Below, in pieces: positions 10,216 through 21,133 of a stretch of DNA of 64,000 nt. Both the position numbers and the translations under genes were made by a program. How positions within the stretch are numbered: position 1 is the stretch's first letter; every line of letters begins with the position of its first letter. Source of the stretch: Ixodes scapularis (Eukaryota; Arthropoda; Arachnida; Ixodida; Ixodidae); assembly GCF_016920785.2 (NCBI RefSeq), contig NW_024609958.1, positions 186,001-250,000 on the forward strand, in the 5' to 3' direction. Below the pieces are notes generated by a model. It ran no database searches, had not been told where the DNA came from, and worked only from the letters and a program-made list of their open reading frames with translations.

Positions 10216-11292
10216 GAGTCACCGGAGCGCCTACTGAACGGCTAAAAAACCCGCGGCTCCAAACCTGCTTCTACACAACTTCCGCTTCCTCCCCTGTGCC
10301 AGACGGTCTCCGAATAAACTGGAAGCAGACGATGGCGAGCACGATCGCTTTTATTTGACGATGATATTGAAGACGTCTCTACAAGGTCGTTGAAGAAAAA
10401 GCGGGTGATTGCACACATCAGCGCTGCTGTTCGAAGCGATGCAACGCGATCGAGCCCTTCGCTTGGCGGTGCTAAGGCAGTTACTGTTATAAAAGCCGAC
10501 AAAAAACGTCGTCAGCACACGCAAAATACAGAGCTCAGCGAATCTACCCCACCGGTTGCGATACTTTTATACGGCCATAAGTTTGTTCTGCCCTTCGTAA
10601 CGAACTTCATATAAAATGTACTCCTATACACACGGGAAGTTCGGCCGCGCTCGGCGATCAAGGTTTTGTCGGCCGAAACGAGCCTCAGCCAACGTGCACC
10701 CCGATTTAGCTACGCAAACAAAGCATTAATCGGTATATCATGCTCTGCGTGAGTGTCCAACCGGCTTCCAAACTCGCGCTCATACCCTGTTTTGCTCTGT
10801 TGAGCGCGGACAGGACTATCGTCAATATTACCGAGTTTCTGTGCTTCGGCTATAAAGACACGGCGTCAAATGAACGTTTGCGCTCTTTATTAGTATATTC
10901 AAAACCAAACAAAATACGGTCCAATGCATTTTCCGAAAGAGCCTTACCTGAAAAAGATATTCGAATGCGTTATTCGTTTTACCTTGAGCACTTTTCATTA
11001 ACAAAAGCGAGCAAACCGCACACCCGCGACAGAACCGAAGCAGCTTATCCCGCCATATTGTTTGTTTTTTTCCTCTTTTAGCGCCGGAAATCGTCACCAG
11101 TCAGGAAATTACGTCATTTTAGCTCCTTTGACTGCTTTGACTCTACGTGCACCGTCTCCGGACTCGGTGCTTCGGAGCTTGACTGGCTTGACTCCGAAGC
11201 CACGGAGTTACGTGCACCGGAAGTGACTTTCGGCCGTCCTGTGGAAGGAGTCAGTGACTCCTTGACTCCGTGGCCGCTACTGAACGCGCGCA
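10216..11292. other. No recognised gene; likely 5' flank of the Harbinger transposase
   Basis: Frames up to about 113 codons carry no recognised motif. Between 11110 and 11280 GGAGTCA/TGACTCC words recur, including the palindromic pair GGAGTCAGTGACTCC at about 11247. This may be part of the transposon 5' region, but its terminal repeat was not found. Confidence 0.45.
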
Positions 11293-12879
11293 ATGTCGCC
11301 TGTGACGCGAGGCCGATACCGAAGAGAGCGGGTGTTCGCCCAATACGCTGTTGTGATGAGGGGACGGCAGCGTGTGTTCCGTGACCGCTTGAACCCTTTG
11401 GGGGGGTTCGACGAGGACGAACTGCAGGAGCGCTTTCGATTCGGTCGCGCGGGCATTGTGTTCCTCGCCGACCCACTGCGCCCGGACTTGGAGCGGCCGA
11501 CGCCTCGCGGCCGCGCCCTCTCTGCAGAGCAGCAGGTCATTGTCCCCCTGTAGTTCTACGCCAGGAGAACTTCCTCATCACCGCAGGGGACTACATCCCC
11601 GTGCATGTCTCCACTGCTTCGCGGACTGTGAGGCGGGTGACTCTGGCCTTGTCGCGTCGTGCCCGAGACTTCATAGGGTAAGTGGTTTGGAGCATCTCCT
11701 GGCGCGTCCCCATACTAGGCGCATGTGTATGCCAGTTTTCCAAGAAGAAAGTCTGGGCCTAGATTGCTCGATGAGCAATCACCATTATTGCAGAAACCGT
11801 TTGTATAGAAATTCTGCTGCGTGAATACCTGAGTTCGTTGAAAGTGGTCTTCTCAGCACACATATTCTGCAATTTATTTACGGCGCACCACCTGTGCAAT
11901 GACCCTTCAGCTTTTGTTTCTTAAGCTGTAGACTTGCTAGCATGAATATCTGCCAGCGTATCGATCCCCCCGTATACTGGTACCTCCCTAAAGGAACAGT
12001 AATAGTGTTGCTTCAGCACTCGATATTTGTTCGTTGGTTATGAGCGTGACATGCAGTCCAGTGAACTGAGCAGTAAAATTACACGAACCAACCGGAGTGT
12101 AAAAAATGGCTCCCATAGTACCTATTATTGGTGCAGGTGCAAATGCAACGAAACTACAAATAAAGTAGGAGTGCAGATATTTATAAACAGCCTGGTTTCT
12201 ACACTCCCCACGATGCACTTGGTGCAACTGTGCTAGTCTTGCGGCTACTGAGTACTGTCATTGTGCGGACAAGGCTTTTATTGCTCGCTATTGATGAAGA
12301 TGAATGATAGGTGTGTTATTTCTAAGCATGTGATCACAGCAACAATACCATCGCTGTTAATGTCATAGTGCTACAGACTGACCCAAGTTCATCTACAATG
12401 CAGGTGGCCAGGTGAAGCTGAGGGTCATGCCTTGCAACAGGCCTTCTTTGAGGTCGGTGGGCTTCCTTCGGTCGCAGGTGCTGTTGATGCCTGGAAGCAC
12501 CCACGACTCTAGGATATTCACAGAGGGCTCGGTGTCAGGCAAGCTGGCCGATGGCGTTTACGATGGTCTACTGCTTGGAGATAGCGGCTACACCTGGCAA
12601 GCCATGGCTGATGACGCCCTTCTTCTCTCCGTCATCAGCAGCGGAGGTCGCCTACAATGCGTCGCATAGCTCAACGAGGAGCATCGTGGAACGGTCAAGC
12701 CTTTGTTCGACGCTTCAGGGTTTCGGCACCTTGAGGCTCCTAAACTTTTTCACATGGTTGTGCCTGCGCTTTACATTTCTTACCATTTTTATGTTCTTGC
12801 ATAGAAGGCTACGGCTGCTCAGAAGCAAGGAAAGGAAGGCGTATATCTACTCCACCTTATTTATACTACTGGCTATAAC

Positions 12880-13881
12880 TAGGGTTCCGCGTTTTCGGTT
12901 TCTATTTTTTTCAAAATTCGGCGTACTTTTTTCGGTGTTTATTTTAAAATTCGATTTTCGGTTTTTTTCGGCGTATATTTATGCCCACCAAAATTTATCG
13001 TCTTTTTTCGGTGTATATAAAATAAACACCAACGGACACCGGATCCGATGATCCTTGTAGCTCTGATATTTTTGATCACTCAAATAATAACGGCACAGAT
13101 ATATTGAAAAAGATATCGATACTTTATTTGGCAAATGTGTGCAACTGTAAAGAATCAATAAAAAAAACAGAGGTAAAAACAAGTCAGATATGAAGCCTGT
13201 GCCCAAAAAACATGGAACTTCACCTTCTGTATATCAGGATTACGTGATCTTTACGTGGCACACATGTACTTTCCCAGGTTCTCTTCGTTGATCCGCACTC
13301 TTTCTTTCCTGTTAATATGACACCGAGCTTTGAGAATGCCCCCTCAACGCTAACACTGGACACTGGCAGGCTGAGGAGATGAAGCGCTGCCCGAGTCAAA
13401 ATCGGCCAATCAACCAATTGTGAGCACCAAAAGAGACACGGTGCGGCGTTTTGAAGCACAACACAGCATGCAGAGCTTGCATCAAGTCAGTCCTCCTTAC
13501 AACGAGTTTGAAAACACGCCCGTACATGGCGAAGTCATGGGGCATTTCGGACTTTACGTTCCGATCGATGATGCGCACAAAAACCAAAACGTCGTGATGG
13601 CATCCGTGTATCCCATACATTCGGACACGTTTCGATAGACACTATCGTTCCACTTTTTCGCCACGGCTCTGCGGTACGACTGGAAGGTCAAAGTGACAGT
13701 CTCCGGTTAAAACTGATTTTCAGAAAATGGATTCGACGTACTTTTATCGGTTTTTATCAATTTAAATCGAAAATGCCGAACCTAAAAACTGACCTTTTTC
13801 GGCTAAAACGGAATTTCCGAAATTGAATTCGGCGTACTTTTATCGGTTTTTATCGGTTTAAACCGAAAACTCCGAACCCTA
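12880..13881 (-). mobile_element. Internally deleted hAT element in transposase intron
   Basis: The ends are TAGGGTTC...GAACCCTA, followed inward by TTTTCGG/CCGAAAA-rich subterminal sequence. GCTATAAC flanks both sides exactly (12872-12879 and 13882-13889), an 8-bp hAT target duplication. On the minus strand 13220-13459 encodes a hAT C-terminal dimerisation domain: WPILTRAALHLLSLPVSSVS followed by VEGAFSKLG. The catalytic part is missing. The element sits wholly inside intron 2 of the Harbinger transposase, so it inserted later. Confidence 0.88.
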
Positions 13882-13889
13882 GCTATAAC

Positions 13890-15700
13890 CTACTGCCATA
13901 GCCTGTATTGCTTATTCTAAGGTTCAACCATTTGTCAGCTAACTCTATATGTCACATTAATTATTCTATTTCATTCGCTCTTTTCTGTTTGAACTCCAGA
14001 ATAGAAGTTAGAACTTCTCTGAAACATATCCTTCCTGTTGGTGCTGTATGACTTGGTTTATTAACCGACACGTTTTTACTAGAAGTTCATACGTTAAAAA
14101 AAAATAGCAGTTGTTAGAAATGCCTAAATGTAAAGCAATTCTTAGTAAAAAAAGCAATGTTTGCGATGTGAAAAACAAATTACACATTGGCTTATGCAGG
14201 TCTTGTTTTTGGACAGTTTGAGTACAGACATATTCAATCATATCCTCTTAAATACTGCTTATCTCAAACTGCATTTTCCTTGCAGGTTTTTGCGAAGAAC
14301 ATTTTCATTACATCAGTGATGCGATTGCTACGCCGTTTGCCCCAAACTGATTACCCCGCTACCTTCTGCTATATTTAACCAAAATGTGAGGAATTTGCTC
14401 CAACATACTGCCAAAACATAATGTCACTTCAATAATACTGAAAATATAATAGCTTGGGCCTTGCTGCCCGGCCGGACCGTTATGATATGCTTATGCAAGT
14501 GTTCAGGTTTTCAAAACTTTTGATTATCGTCTCAAATACCATACTATTCGATCACATTTTGTATGAATGACAGACAGTATCTGGAAGTTTCGTATAATAA
14601 TTTTTATTTTAGTCGTCTGTTTATTCTGGAAGGTTAGCTAGTGTCGTTGAGTGCGCTTTTCACCGCGCCCTGGTGTACTGCAGAGAAGCTAACACCACGG
14701 AGTAGGCATCGCGATTTTGCATGTCCTGCTTCGCCGCAGCGCACCTCCGTGTTAAGCGGAAATCACTCCTCCAAAGGCAGACGCAACACAATTCCTGAAT
14801 ACCACTTCAGCTCGTAAATATGACAGATTGTGAGATCCTAGCAGTACTTTTTTCGAATTCAAGATTTAGTAAAGGTACTTCGGTATTGCAAGAACATTTA
14901 TATGTGCTCTTTTCTATGTTTATTTATTTATGCCAACTCATTTGTTTAGCTATCAATTTTTCATGGGTGTGAGTAGATTAGAACTAAATTGACAGGAGCA
15001 GTGGATGGAATCTCGTGAAGAACCTGAATGAGTTCGGCAGGATTGTTTTTAAGTTTCGTTCACGTGCCGTTTTTGCTATGAAGTTCTACAGATAAAATGT
15101 AATTTATGTTGATAATCAAATGACAAGTGCTTTGCTTTTTATCTGAATTATAAATTGGCATTCAGTACCTAAAATAACCATTCAAAGCAGTTTGTGTTGT
15201 CCTTCATCACTCACCTTCTTGTAACCTTGTCGTGGTGCTTCTCCATGCAACTAAAGGCTATAATTTTGTGTTTGAGGGACTCCTGCTGTGCAGTTTATGC
15301 TAACAAAGGTTTGAATGTATGTGAGAAGACAATGCAGACATTGATTTTTAGTTGGACAGGCCGAAAAATTAAGCTTGACATAATGCTTGCATTGGTATGA
15401 ATAAAAATTAATGTGTGCTTATGCTACAGAAGTTCTTTTTGTTGCTCCAAAATTAACTTTTGACTGCTCCAATAGCTGCACCAAAATGACTCGGACCAAT
15501 CACATCACTGGTATCTTGGACAAAATCTGCATATTACTACTATGTTAACATATTCCAGCAGAAATATAAAATATGAGGCATAATACCATGTTTTCAATGG
15601 GCTGGAGCGATGATAGACATCACATGCCGACCTCGTTAGATGTTCGTGCTAAACCGCTTCAAAAGTATAACAGATCTTGCTCTATTTGTACACTGTGCAG
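13890..15700. other. Remainder of Harbinger intron 2
   Basis: AT-rich sequence with no coding motif or other repeat that I recognise. It ends at the acceptor CACTGTGCAG at 15691-15700. Confidence 0.55.
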
Positions 15701-15937
15701 GACGATAGGCCAGCTCAAGCGTAGGTTCCACTGCCTCTATGCTGAGTTGAGGATGCAGCCGAGAGATGCTGTGACGTCACTGCCGCCTGCTGTGTCCTGC
15801 ACAACCTGGCTAAGACATACCCTTGCAGCATGCCAAGGACTGTCCTCTACGAAGAAGTTCCCGTCGAGCCCGTGGCAGTGGGTCGTGACGAAAGCACTGA
15901 GGCTCGGTACGCCATCATTAGCCAGTTCATCGGTTGA

Positions 15938-16439
15938 GCGTAAGTATACTAATATATTGCGCATGCTGCTTCGCATGGTCTTGAGTGCCGGTGCACTGTG
16001 CTGGCAAGGTACTCCCAACGATGTAAAGTCGTCAAACATTACCTTTTAGAACTTTGGTACAATGTTGATATATAAAATTTTTAATACACTGTACATGCTT
16101 TACTTATATTTCATCTTACTTGACGAAGGACTAGGGCCCATAGGAAATATACCACATGGTTTCAAACAGGCTCGTGATTGGACCCGGCGGCCTGTAGCAT
16201 TGGGCTTTTTAGTCCATCGTAGGACGAGACGGAGTATAGCAGATCTGAATCCAGAAATCTATTGACAGTTGCAAGCAAAATGAATTTTATTTCTCAGCAG
16301 CTGTGTTGGCTTTGTCATATATAAACAAATACATTCAAATTGCAAATTAGAAACAGCATAATATGTCAACGTTTACTCTTCTCCTAATTGTTTTTTTAGC
16401 AATTTGATTTGCAATTCTGCACGCTGTGTTTCCAGTCCA
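15938..16439. other. Sequence between convergent Harbinger genes
   Basis: Short frames only, probably 3' UTR and spacer of the two convergent transposon genes. Nothing else is recognised. Confidence 0.45.
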
Positions 16440-18979
16440 ATCAAAGATTTTTAAAGTTTTCGTGGTCCTCTAGTAATTTTTTGACTGATTGTAGAACTCC
16501 TCTGCAGCAGTTGCTGCTCGATCGTTGCCGTGGCAGCTTGCTTAACCCTTTCTGTGCACTCCTTCTCCAGCAGTAGATTCGCTCCCTCCAGCTGCTGCTG
16601 CCTCTCTGTCTCCTGCAGGAACCGCTGTGAAGCCTCCCGGCACCAACGTCAGCTGTACGGCACATTCGTTGGAGCCCGCTGCACCGCCTCCTGTGGCAGA
16701 CTCTTATGCAACACTTCCGCTCCCAGAGGGACCAGGCTGTGGATCTATTACCCTGGAGCTGCGACAAATGCATGTGTAAAAAGTGGTCAGGTTTTGTTCT
16801 TGTCAGTACGGGCAAAGAGAACACACTGTGCGTAGTTTGTAACCCTGATAAAGATGCCGATGCTGGGCCAAAATTTATTCATACGTGTTGATGCAGAGGA
16901 CAAAGTTTGCTAGCTATGTTGGTTTATATACTGACATGCAGGCTTGAGGTTGGAGCAGTGTCGTTACTTCTTGCACAATTGCCCAATACATGGTGTGGGA
17001 AAATGCGCATTTGGTTGTGAAGAGCATTTGCAGGCATGTGTTCATACACTTTCACTGCTAAAGGTTCGAATGCAGCTGTGTAGCTATGTGATTAACAGTT
17101 CATAAAATTAGTGGTCACTTTCCCAGTCAAATCTCGTTGCACTGTGCACATTGATAGGACAACTTTTAACATTACAGCACATAGTTTCACTGGCATTGAA
17201 TTTACTCGCACAGGGTACCATCATGGGAGTCGTTAACTTCACAATTGGAATGAAGGTAGTGTTTGAGCCAAGTTTCCTAAGTTCGTAAAACTAGCAAAAG
17301 GATGGTTGTGCTGTGTGTGATCTTTTAATTTACATATTGAAAACCTGTTACAATTAGCATAAAATAAAGCCATTGCCACTTTGTTGCATTTAGTTTTTAT
17401 TAGATTATGGTAAACAGCTTTACCTTCTGATTTTTCATTGCGTGCCGTTTTAGTTCATAAATTTGTAGCTTCGGCAAAACTCTTTCAGCCTTGCTGAAAA
17501 TAATGAGAAATGTGGTAGCGCTTTGTCTTGTCAAATTTTGGAGTGTACTCTGGAAGACGGTTTTGTGACTTATACTTTGACCCGCCTTTGAGCTTTTGTG
17601 GTGGAAATAAAACTGAAGCCAGATTCCCGAAACTTGCTTACGACAAAAGAGCTTGTAAATTTATCTTACGACAAAGTTACAAACTTTTGAGTATTCCCGA
17701 AGGAAAATGTTCACAAGTTTTGCGCAAGTTACAGATTTCGTCGAAATGTGCGCAAAACTTAAAAAAAAAAAAAACATTTTGCTTCGGGAATACTCAAAAG
17801 TTTGTAACTTTGTCGCAAGATAAATTTACTAACTTTTTTTGCTGTAAGAATGTTTCGGGAATCTGGCCTCTGGTCTTTATATAAAAGTACTCGGCAGTAA
17901 TGCTATTCAAATGGCAACATGCCCATCTTGTTATTAACATTTGTCCTCGTCTTTTAGAGCTTCGCCTGGAGCGACAGTTCTGCTTTACTATGACCGGTTC
18001 CTTAGCACCATTTACTCGTCATACAATCGGGTCTAGAAACCAGACACCTACTCTTCCCTGTCCCCTATCGTGGCAACCAAACCCGCACAGATTGGGAAAG
18101 TCCTCGCTGATCGTCTCCTGGACGGCGAGGGGCGTCAAGACATGGGGGTTTGGCCCAGCACCTATGAATTAAGGCATAGTAATTTCGTCTCGTCTGCTAC
18201 TTACTCGAGTAATGAGCAAAAACAAAGGAGGTGGGGTTCACTGTTCAACCAAATATGTAAATGAAACTTTAATCGGAAAATCAAAATAAACAAATACTGC
18301 ATGAGGCCATTCTTTTAAACATTCAGTAACTGTGACATAACATTGCTGAAACTGTGGAATATGTAATCATGCAATTTTTACTTTCTTACAGTTTGGCCTG
18401 TCGGCCACGGTTGGCCTGGACCATTGTGCTCTAAAAATGTGTGTTAATATTGTGTCCTAAGTTTTGGGTCTTCCACCAGAACGGTTTTACGAGTTCCAGA
18501 CAGCCTGTGCAGAACTTGTACATAAACTGCAATAAATGGTCTTCTGATGCTGTGACACTGCTTGCACTGCTGTTCTTAGAAGACGATAAGTCGACTCCCA
18601 GCAGAGGGCAAAGGTGCACGAATATACAAATGTCCACATGCACGTTTCTAGGTCTGATTGTCCACATATTATCACTAAAGCGATGCAATATTTTTTAAAC
18701 TTAAGAACACAATGAACTTACCTGTTCGCTGTTCGTGCTTCTTGTATAAGCTGTACAGCAATCTGGTCTTATTTAAAAGGTTCTTCAAACACTGCTGTAA
18801 TTGGTCTGGTGCGCGTTAACAGCCCATGCCTGTCTTTTTGTTTGGGTCGTGATCGTAGCACTGAACTTCCCTATAATTTGATATTTTCGCTTGCCCACTA
18901 CCCTAATTAGTTGTAATTGTTCATCCAATGTCCAATTCCTCCGCCGGTTCATGCTGATGCTTGATGTCGCTTGACTCAT
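16440..18979 (-). pseudogene. Harbinger Myb/SANT-like (NAIF1-type) protein, multi-exon remnant
   Basis: The first exon at 18979-18785 encodes RRRNWTLDEQLQLIRVV, then KYQIIGKFS and RQAWAVNA. This fits the Myb/SANT-like DNA-binding domain of the accessory protein of PIF/Harbinger elements (R-N-W/F near the start, GKFS in the middle, W near the end). The last part, about 16640-16440, encodes an amphipathic Gln/Glu/Leu-rich helix (EASQRFLQETERQQQLEG, then KQAATATIEQQLLQ) expected as the C-terminal coiled coil. A segment at about 18180-18020 (HVLTPLAVQETISEDFP) may be a middle exon. Frames shift between segments, so the gene is decayed. In the family this protein binds the transposon ends and helps nuclear import of the transposase. 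That role is known for the family and was not tested here. Confidence 0.6.
17619..17866. mobile_element. 248-bp palindromic MITE
   Basis: CCAGATTCCCGAAACTTGC at the left is mirrored by TTTCGGGAATCTGG at the right. The arms continue inward (AAAGTTACAAACTTTTGAGT against ACTCAAAAGTTTGTAACTTT) to an A-rich centre near 17760. It lies in an intron of the Myb-like remnant. There is no coding capacity. Confidence 0.85.
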
Positions 18980-19824
18980 TTTCGATTTCAGATTGGTTGT
19001 GATCGTCTGCTACGTAATTATGTCTCTCCTTATAATCCTAACAAAACATCTAGTTATCCCCAAACAAAATAAATTGGCGAAAGACAAGTGCAAGAAAAAA
19101 CATGGACACTTTTTTCATGATAGAAGCTTTGTTTATTTCCCAGTTGTACAAGTCCGGCATCAGTGCCGGCAGTTTACATTGAGGTAACGGATATTTGCTT
19201 TCGAGGAAAGTTTTTAGTCTACATCTTGCCTTCGTTGAACCGTCTCCCGCTGCAAGGGGGTCGTCGGTGTTGTGGATGCGCTGAAAATACAATACACGGC
19301 GAAGTGTACTATAAACCAGACTCCGCGATTAGAGGCAGTTTTACGGAGAGATTTGTTTCGTTACCATGCGATTGCGGCTCAAGGTAGGTTTCAAAAGTGA
19401 AAAAAAGAAAGCTGGACGTTGATTACAACGCAAGATCTGCTGACATGACATTTTGATAGCGGTACGATCTCATAACTTCCTCGTGAAACATCGCGGCACT
19501 CACCTAGGTAATATATTTTGAAGGTCACGCTAACTGTACCATTCGTTGAAACAAGTCCACTTCAGAGGGCGATGCGTGAACTCGAACTTGACGTGACCAG
19601 TCAAGCGTAGCCCTGCTCCCACAGCACGCTCGCCGTCCGGCGGTGGGCGAGCTGCCGTCGACTCCGACTGGAGACTCTGTGTTGAAATGCTCCTTTCGTG
19701 GCACGAGGATGACGCATCTTCGTAAAAATTAATGTTCCCAAGCGTGACGAGGAACCGTAGCAGCCATATTGTCTAATGCTAGGTACTATTTGACTCCGGC
19801 GTCCCTACTCTCCAGGTCACGTAA
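18980..19824. other. 5' region of the Harbinger Myb-like gene; nothing else recognised
   Basis: Short frames only. By orientation this would hold the promoter and 5' UTR of the minus-strand Myb-like gene and the inner part of the right transposon end. Confidence 0.4.
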
Positions 19825-19894
19825 CCTAAAATTCCCCCTCGTAGGGAAATCCGGTTAACCGCGGTTAGTTAACCAGCTTCGAGCAAACGGGCCC
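19825..19894 (-). repeat. Probable right terminus of the Harbinger element
   Basis: Read on the minus strand it starts GGGCCCGTTTGCTCGAAG and contains GGTTAACTAACCGCGGTTAA, a palindrome-rich subterminal motif. It abuts the first base homologous between the two LINEs (19895). Its partner end was not found. Confidence 0.4.
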
Positions 19895-19929
19895 AGGTTA
19901 TCCTGCCTCCGCTGCCAAATGGATACGTT

Positions 19930-20988
19930 GTGACCAACGCAGTCTTCCTGCACTGTGACGTGAAAGGACGTCCGTACAAGATACAAGATTTTCGTCAAGA
20001 GTTGCAACGGCTGGATGTGATGAAGGACCTGGCGGCTGCCGGGCCCCATCAAATGAACCACGTGTGGTTGCTGAGGCTGTACTCGCTGGCAGCAAAGCAA
20101 AGGCTGGTTGACGCGAAAGAACTGACTGTGAAAGGGGGCCGCTGCCTCGTCATTGACCCAGCGAGCTTGGCGGTGACATTTAAGCTGCACTGGGTCCCGT
20201 ACGACGTTCCCAACGTCCTTGTGAAGAAAGAGCTGGAGCGCTACGGCAAAGTCGCCGACGTCACCAGAGAGCGATTCCGGGAGAAGGGGTTTGAGGCCGT
20301 CGAGTCGAACACCCGGATCGTGCGCCTGACCCTCCAGGAACGCAACACTGTCGACAGCTTCCCCCATGAGCTCCGTCTGGAAGGATGTAAGGTGTTGGTC
20401 GTGGTGCCAGAACGAGCTCCGCTCTGTCTCCGCTGCCGGCGTAAGGGTCATATTCGCCGAGATTGCCGCATTCCTCGCTGCTCCGACTGCCACCGCTACG
20501 GCCATGACGCAGAGGACTGCGTCAAGACGTACGCAACCATGGCGCGTGACCGAAGCGAAGACGACCACTCCGACTTCCTCATGGACGTCGCGGAGGCAGA
20601 GGAAGCGGTAGGAGGCTCTTCGCCGCACCTGCCTTCACCTCCCGACAACGGTGGGTCCCCTGCCCCCGCGAGCACCAGCCCTCCTGTTACCGCGGCTCCA
20701 CGATACGCGACGGAAGGTACGCCAAGTGAACCAGGAGCGATGGCCGCGGACAGCATGAACCCAACTACCCCAGAAACAGATGTCACCCACCCCGCAGCAC
20801 GCGAACCGAAAGGCGCAGGTGACGGCGGTTCTGACGGCACGGCGACCAAAGACTTGGACGAAGACACGACCGATGGACAGCCCCCCAAGCGACTCCGAGA
20901 TTCACTGTCACCTCGCAAGAAGTCGTCACAGAACAAGACACCAATACAAGGTCTTGGAACACCCCTGACAGCAAAAAGAGTCGTGTAG
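19930..20988 (+). CDS. LINE A ORF1: nucleic-acid-binding CCHC protein
   Basis: The frame is open for 352 codons from the ATG at 19930. In LINEs of this kind ORF1 coats the RNA and forms the retrotransposition particle. The N-terminal half (about residues 1-150) has VFLHCDVKGRPYKIQDF, then LKVKGR-like and VTFKLHWVPYDV segments shared with LINE B. At about residues 158-191 are two zinc knuckles, CLRCRRKGHIRRDC and CSDCHRYGHDAEDC, both perfect CX2CX4HX4C. They are followed by VKTYA and an acidic, Pro/Ser-rich tail of about 150 residues. No internal stop is seen, so this is the best preserved frame in the window. Residues upstream of the ATG may be lost with the 5' truncation. The sister ORF1 in LINE B is broken. 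Confidence 0.8.
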   Translation: MTNAVFLHCDVKGRPYKIQDFRQELQRLDVMKDLAAAGPHQMNHVWLLRLYSLAAKQRLVDAKELTVKGGRCLVIDPASLAVTFKLHWVPYDVPNVLVKKELERYGKVADVTRERFREKGFEAVESNTRIVRLTLQERNTVDSFPHELRLEGCKVLVVVPERAPLCLRCRRKGHIRRDCRIPRCSDCHRYGHDAEDCVKTYATMARDRSEDDHSDFLMDVAEAEEAVGGSSPHLPSPPDNGGSPAPASTSPPVTAAPRYATEGTPSEPGAMAADSMNPTTPETDVTHPAAREPKGAGDGGSDGTATKDLDEDTTDGQPPKRLRDSLSPRKKSSQNKTPIQGLGTPLTAKRVV

Positions 20989-21133
20989 CGAAATCACTAG
21001 TTCTTTCCGACGACTAACGACGGAGGGAATCGGAAGTGAGGACGACGAAGGATGAAGTGCAGTATCAAATGGCTTGGTGGACGGGGACTGCGGGCGCGGC
21101 TGCTCGTGGGAGGGATGGAACGGTGTCGGAGAG

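Larger units (their letters stand above)
11293..15937 (+). pseudogene. PIF/Harbinger DDE transposase (HARBI1-like), three exons, broken
   Basis: Exon 1 (11293-11677) opens MSPVTRGRYRRERVFAQ and carries RVFRDRLNPL, ELQERFRFGR and LRPDLERPT, the HARBI1-type N-terminal region. It ends at a GTAAGT donor. Exon 2 starts after CAG at 12403 and encodes GGLPSVAGAVD (first catalytic Asp), PGSTHDSRIF (second Asp), DGLLLGDSGY and SIVER (catalytic Glu). It ends at 12693 before GT. Exon 3 starts at 15701, restores IVER-TIGQLKRRFHCLYAELRM in phase, continues VLHNLAKTYP and stops at 15937. The exon phases fit exactly. Breaks: an in-frame stop at 11551 where Arg is expected, frameshifts near 11560, 12600 and 15770, and a gap of about 50 residues after AVDA. 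Intron 2 holds a hAT insertion. I infer a dead transposon gene and not a domesticated host gene. Confidence 0.85.
11293..19894. mobile_element. Decayed PIF/Harbinger transposon
   Basis: A HARBI1-like transposase on + converges on a Myb/SANT-like protein on -. These are the two proteins that PIF/Harbinger elements carry. The right end is probably 19894, because the minus strand there begins GGGCCCGTTTGCTCG and GGGCCCGTTT-type starts occur in Harbinger termini. LINE A sequence starts immediately beyond it. A left terminal repeat was not identified, so the left limit is only the transposase start. Both genes are disrupted. Confidence 0.6.

Noticed and set aside
11293..15937. Domesticated host HARBI1 gene
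   Set aside because: There is an internal stop, frameshifts and a loss of about 50 residues, and a Myb-like partner gene lies nearby. It fits a dead transposon better.
19855..20628. A 257-codon minus-strand frame
   Set aside because: It is the antisense shadow of LINE A ORF1, whose zinc knuckles and relation to LINE B settle the strand.
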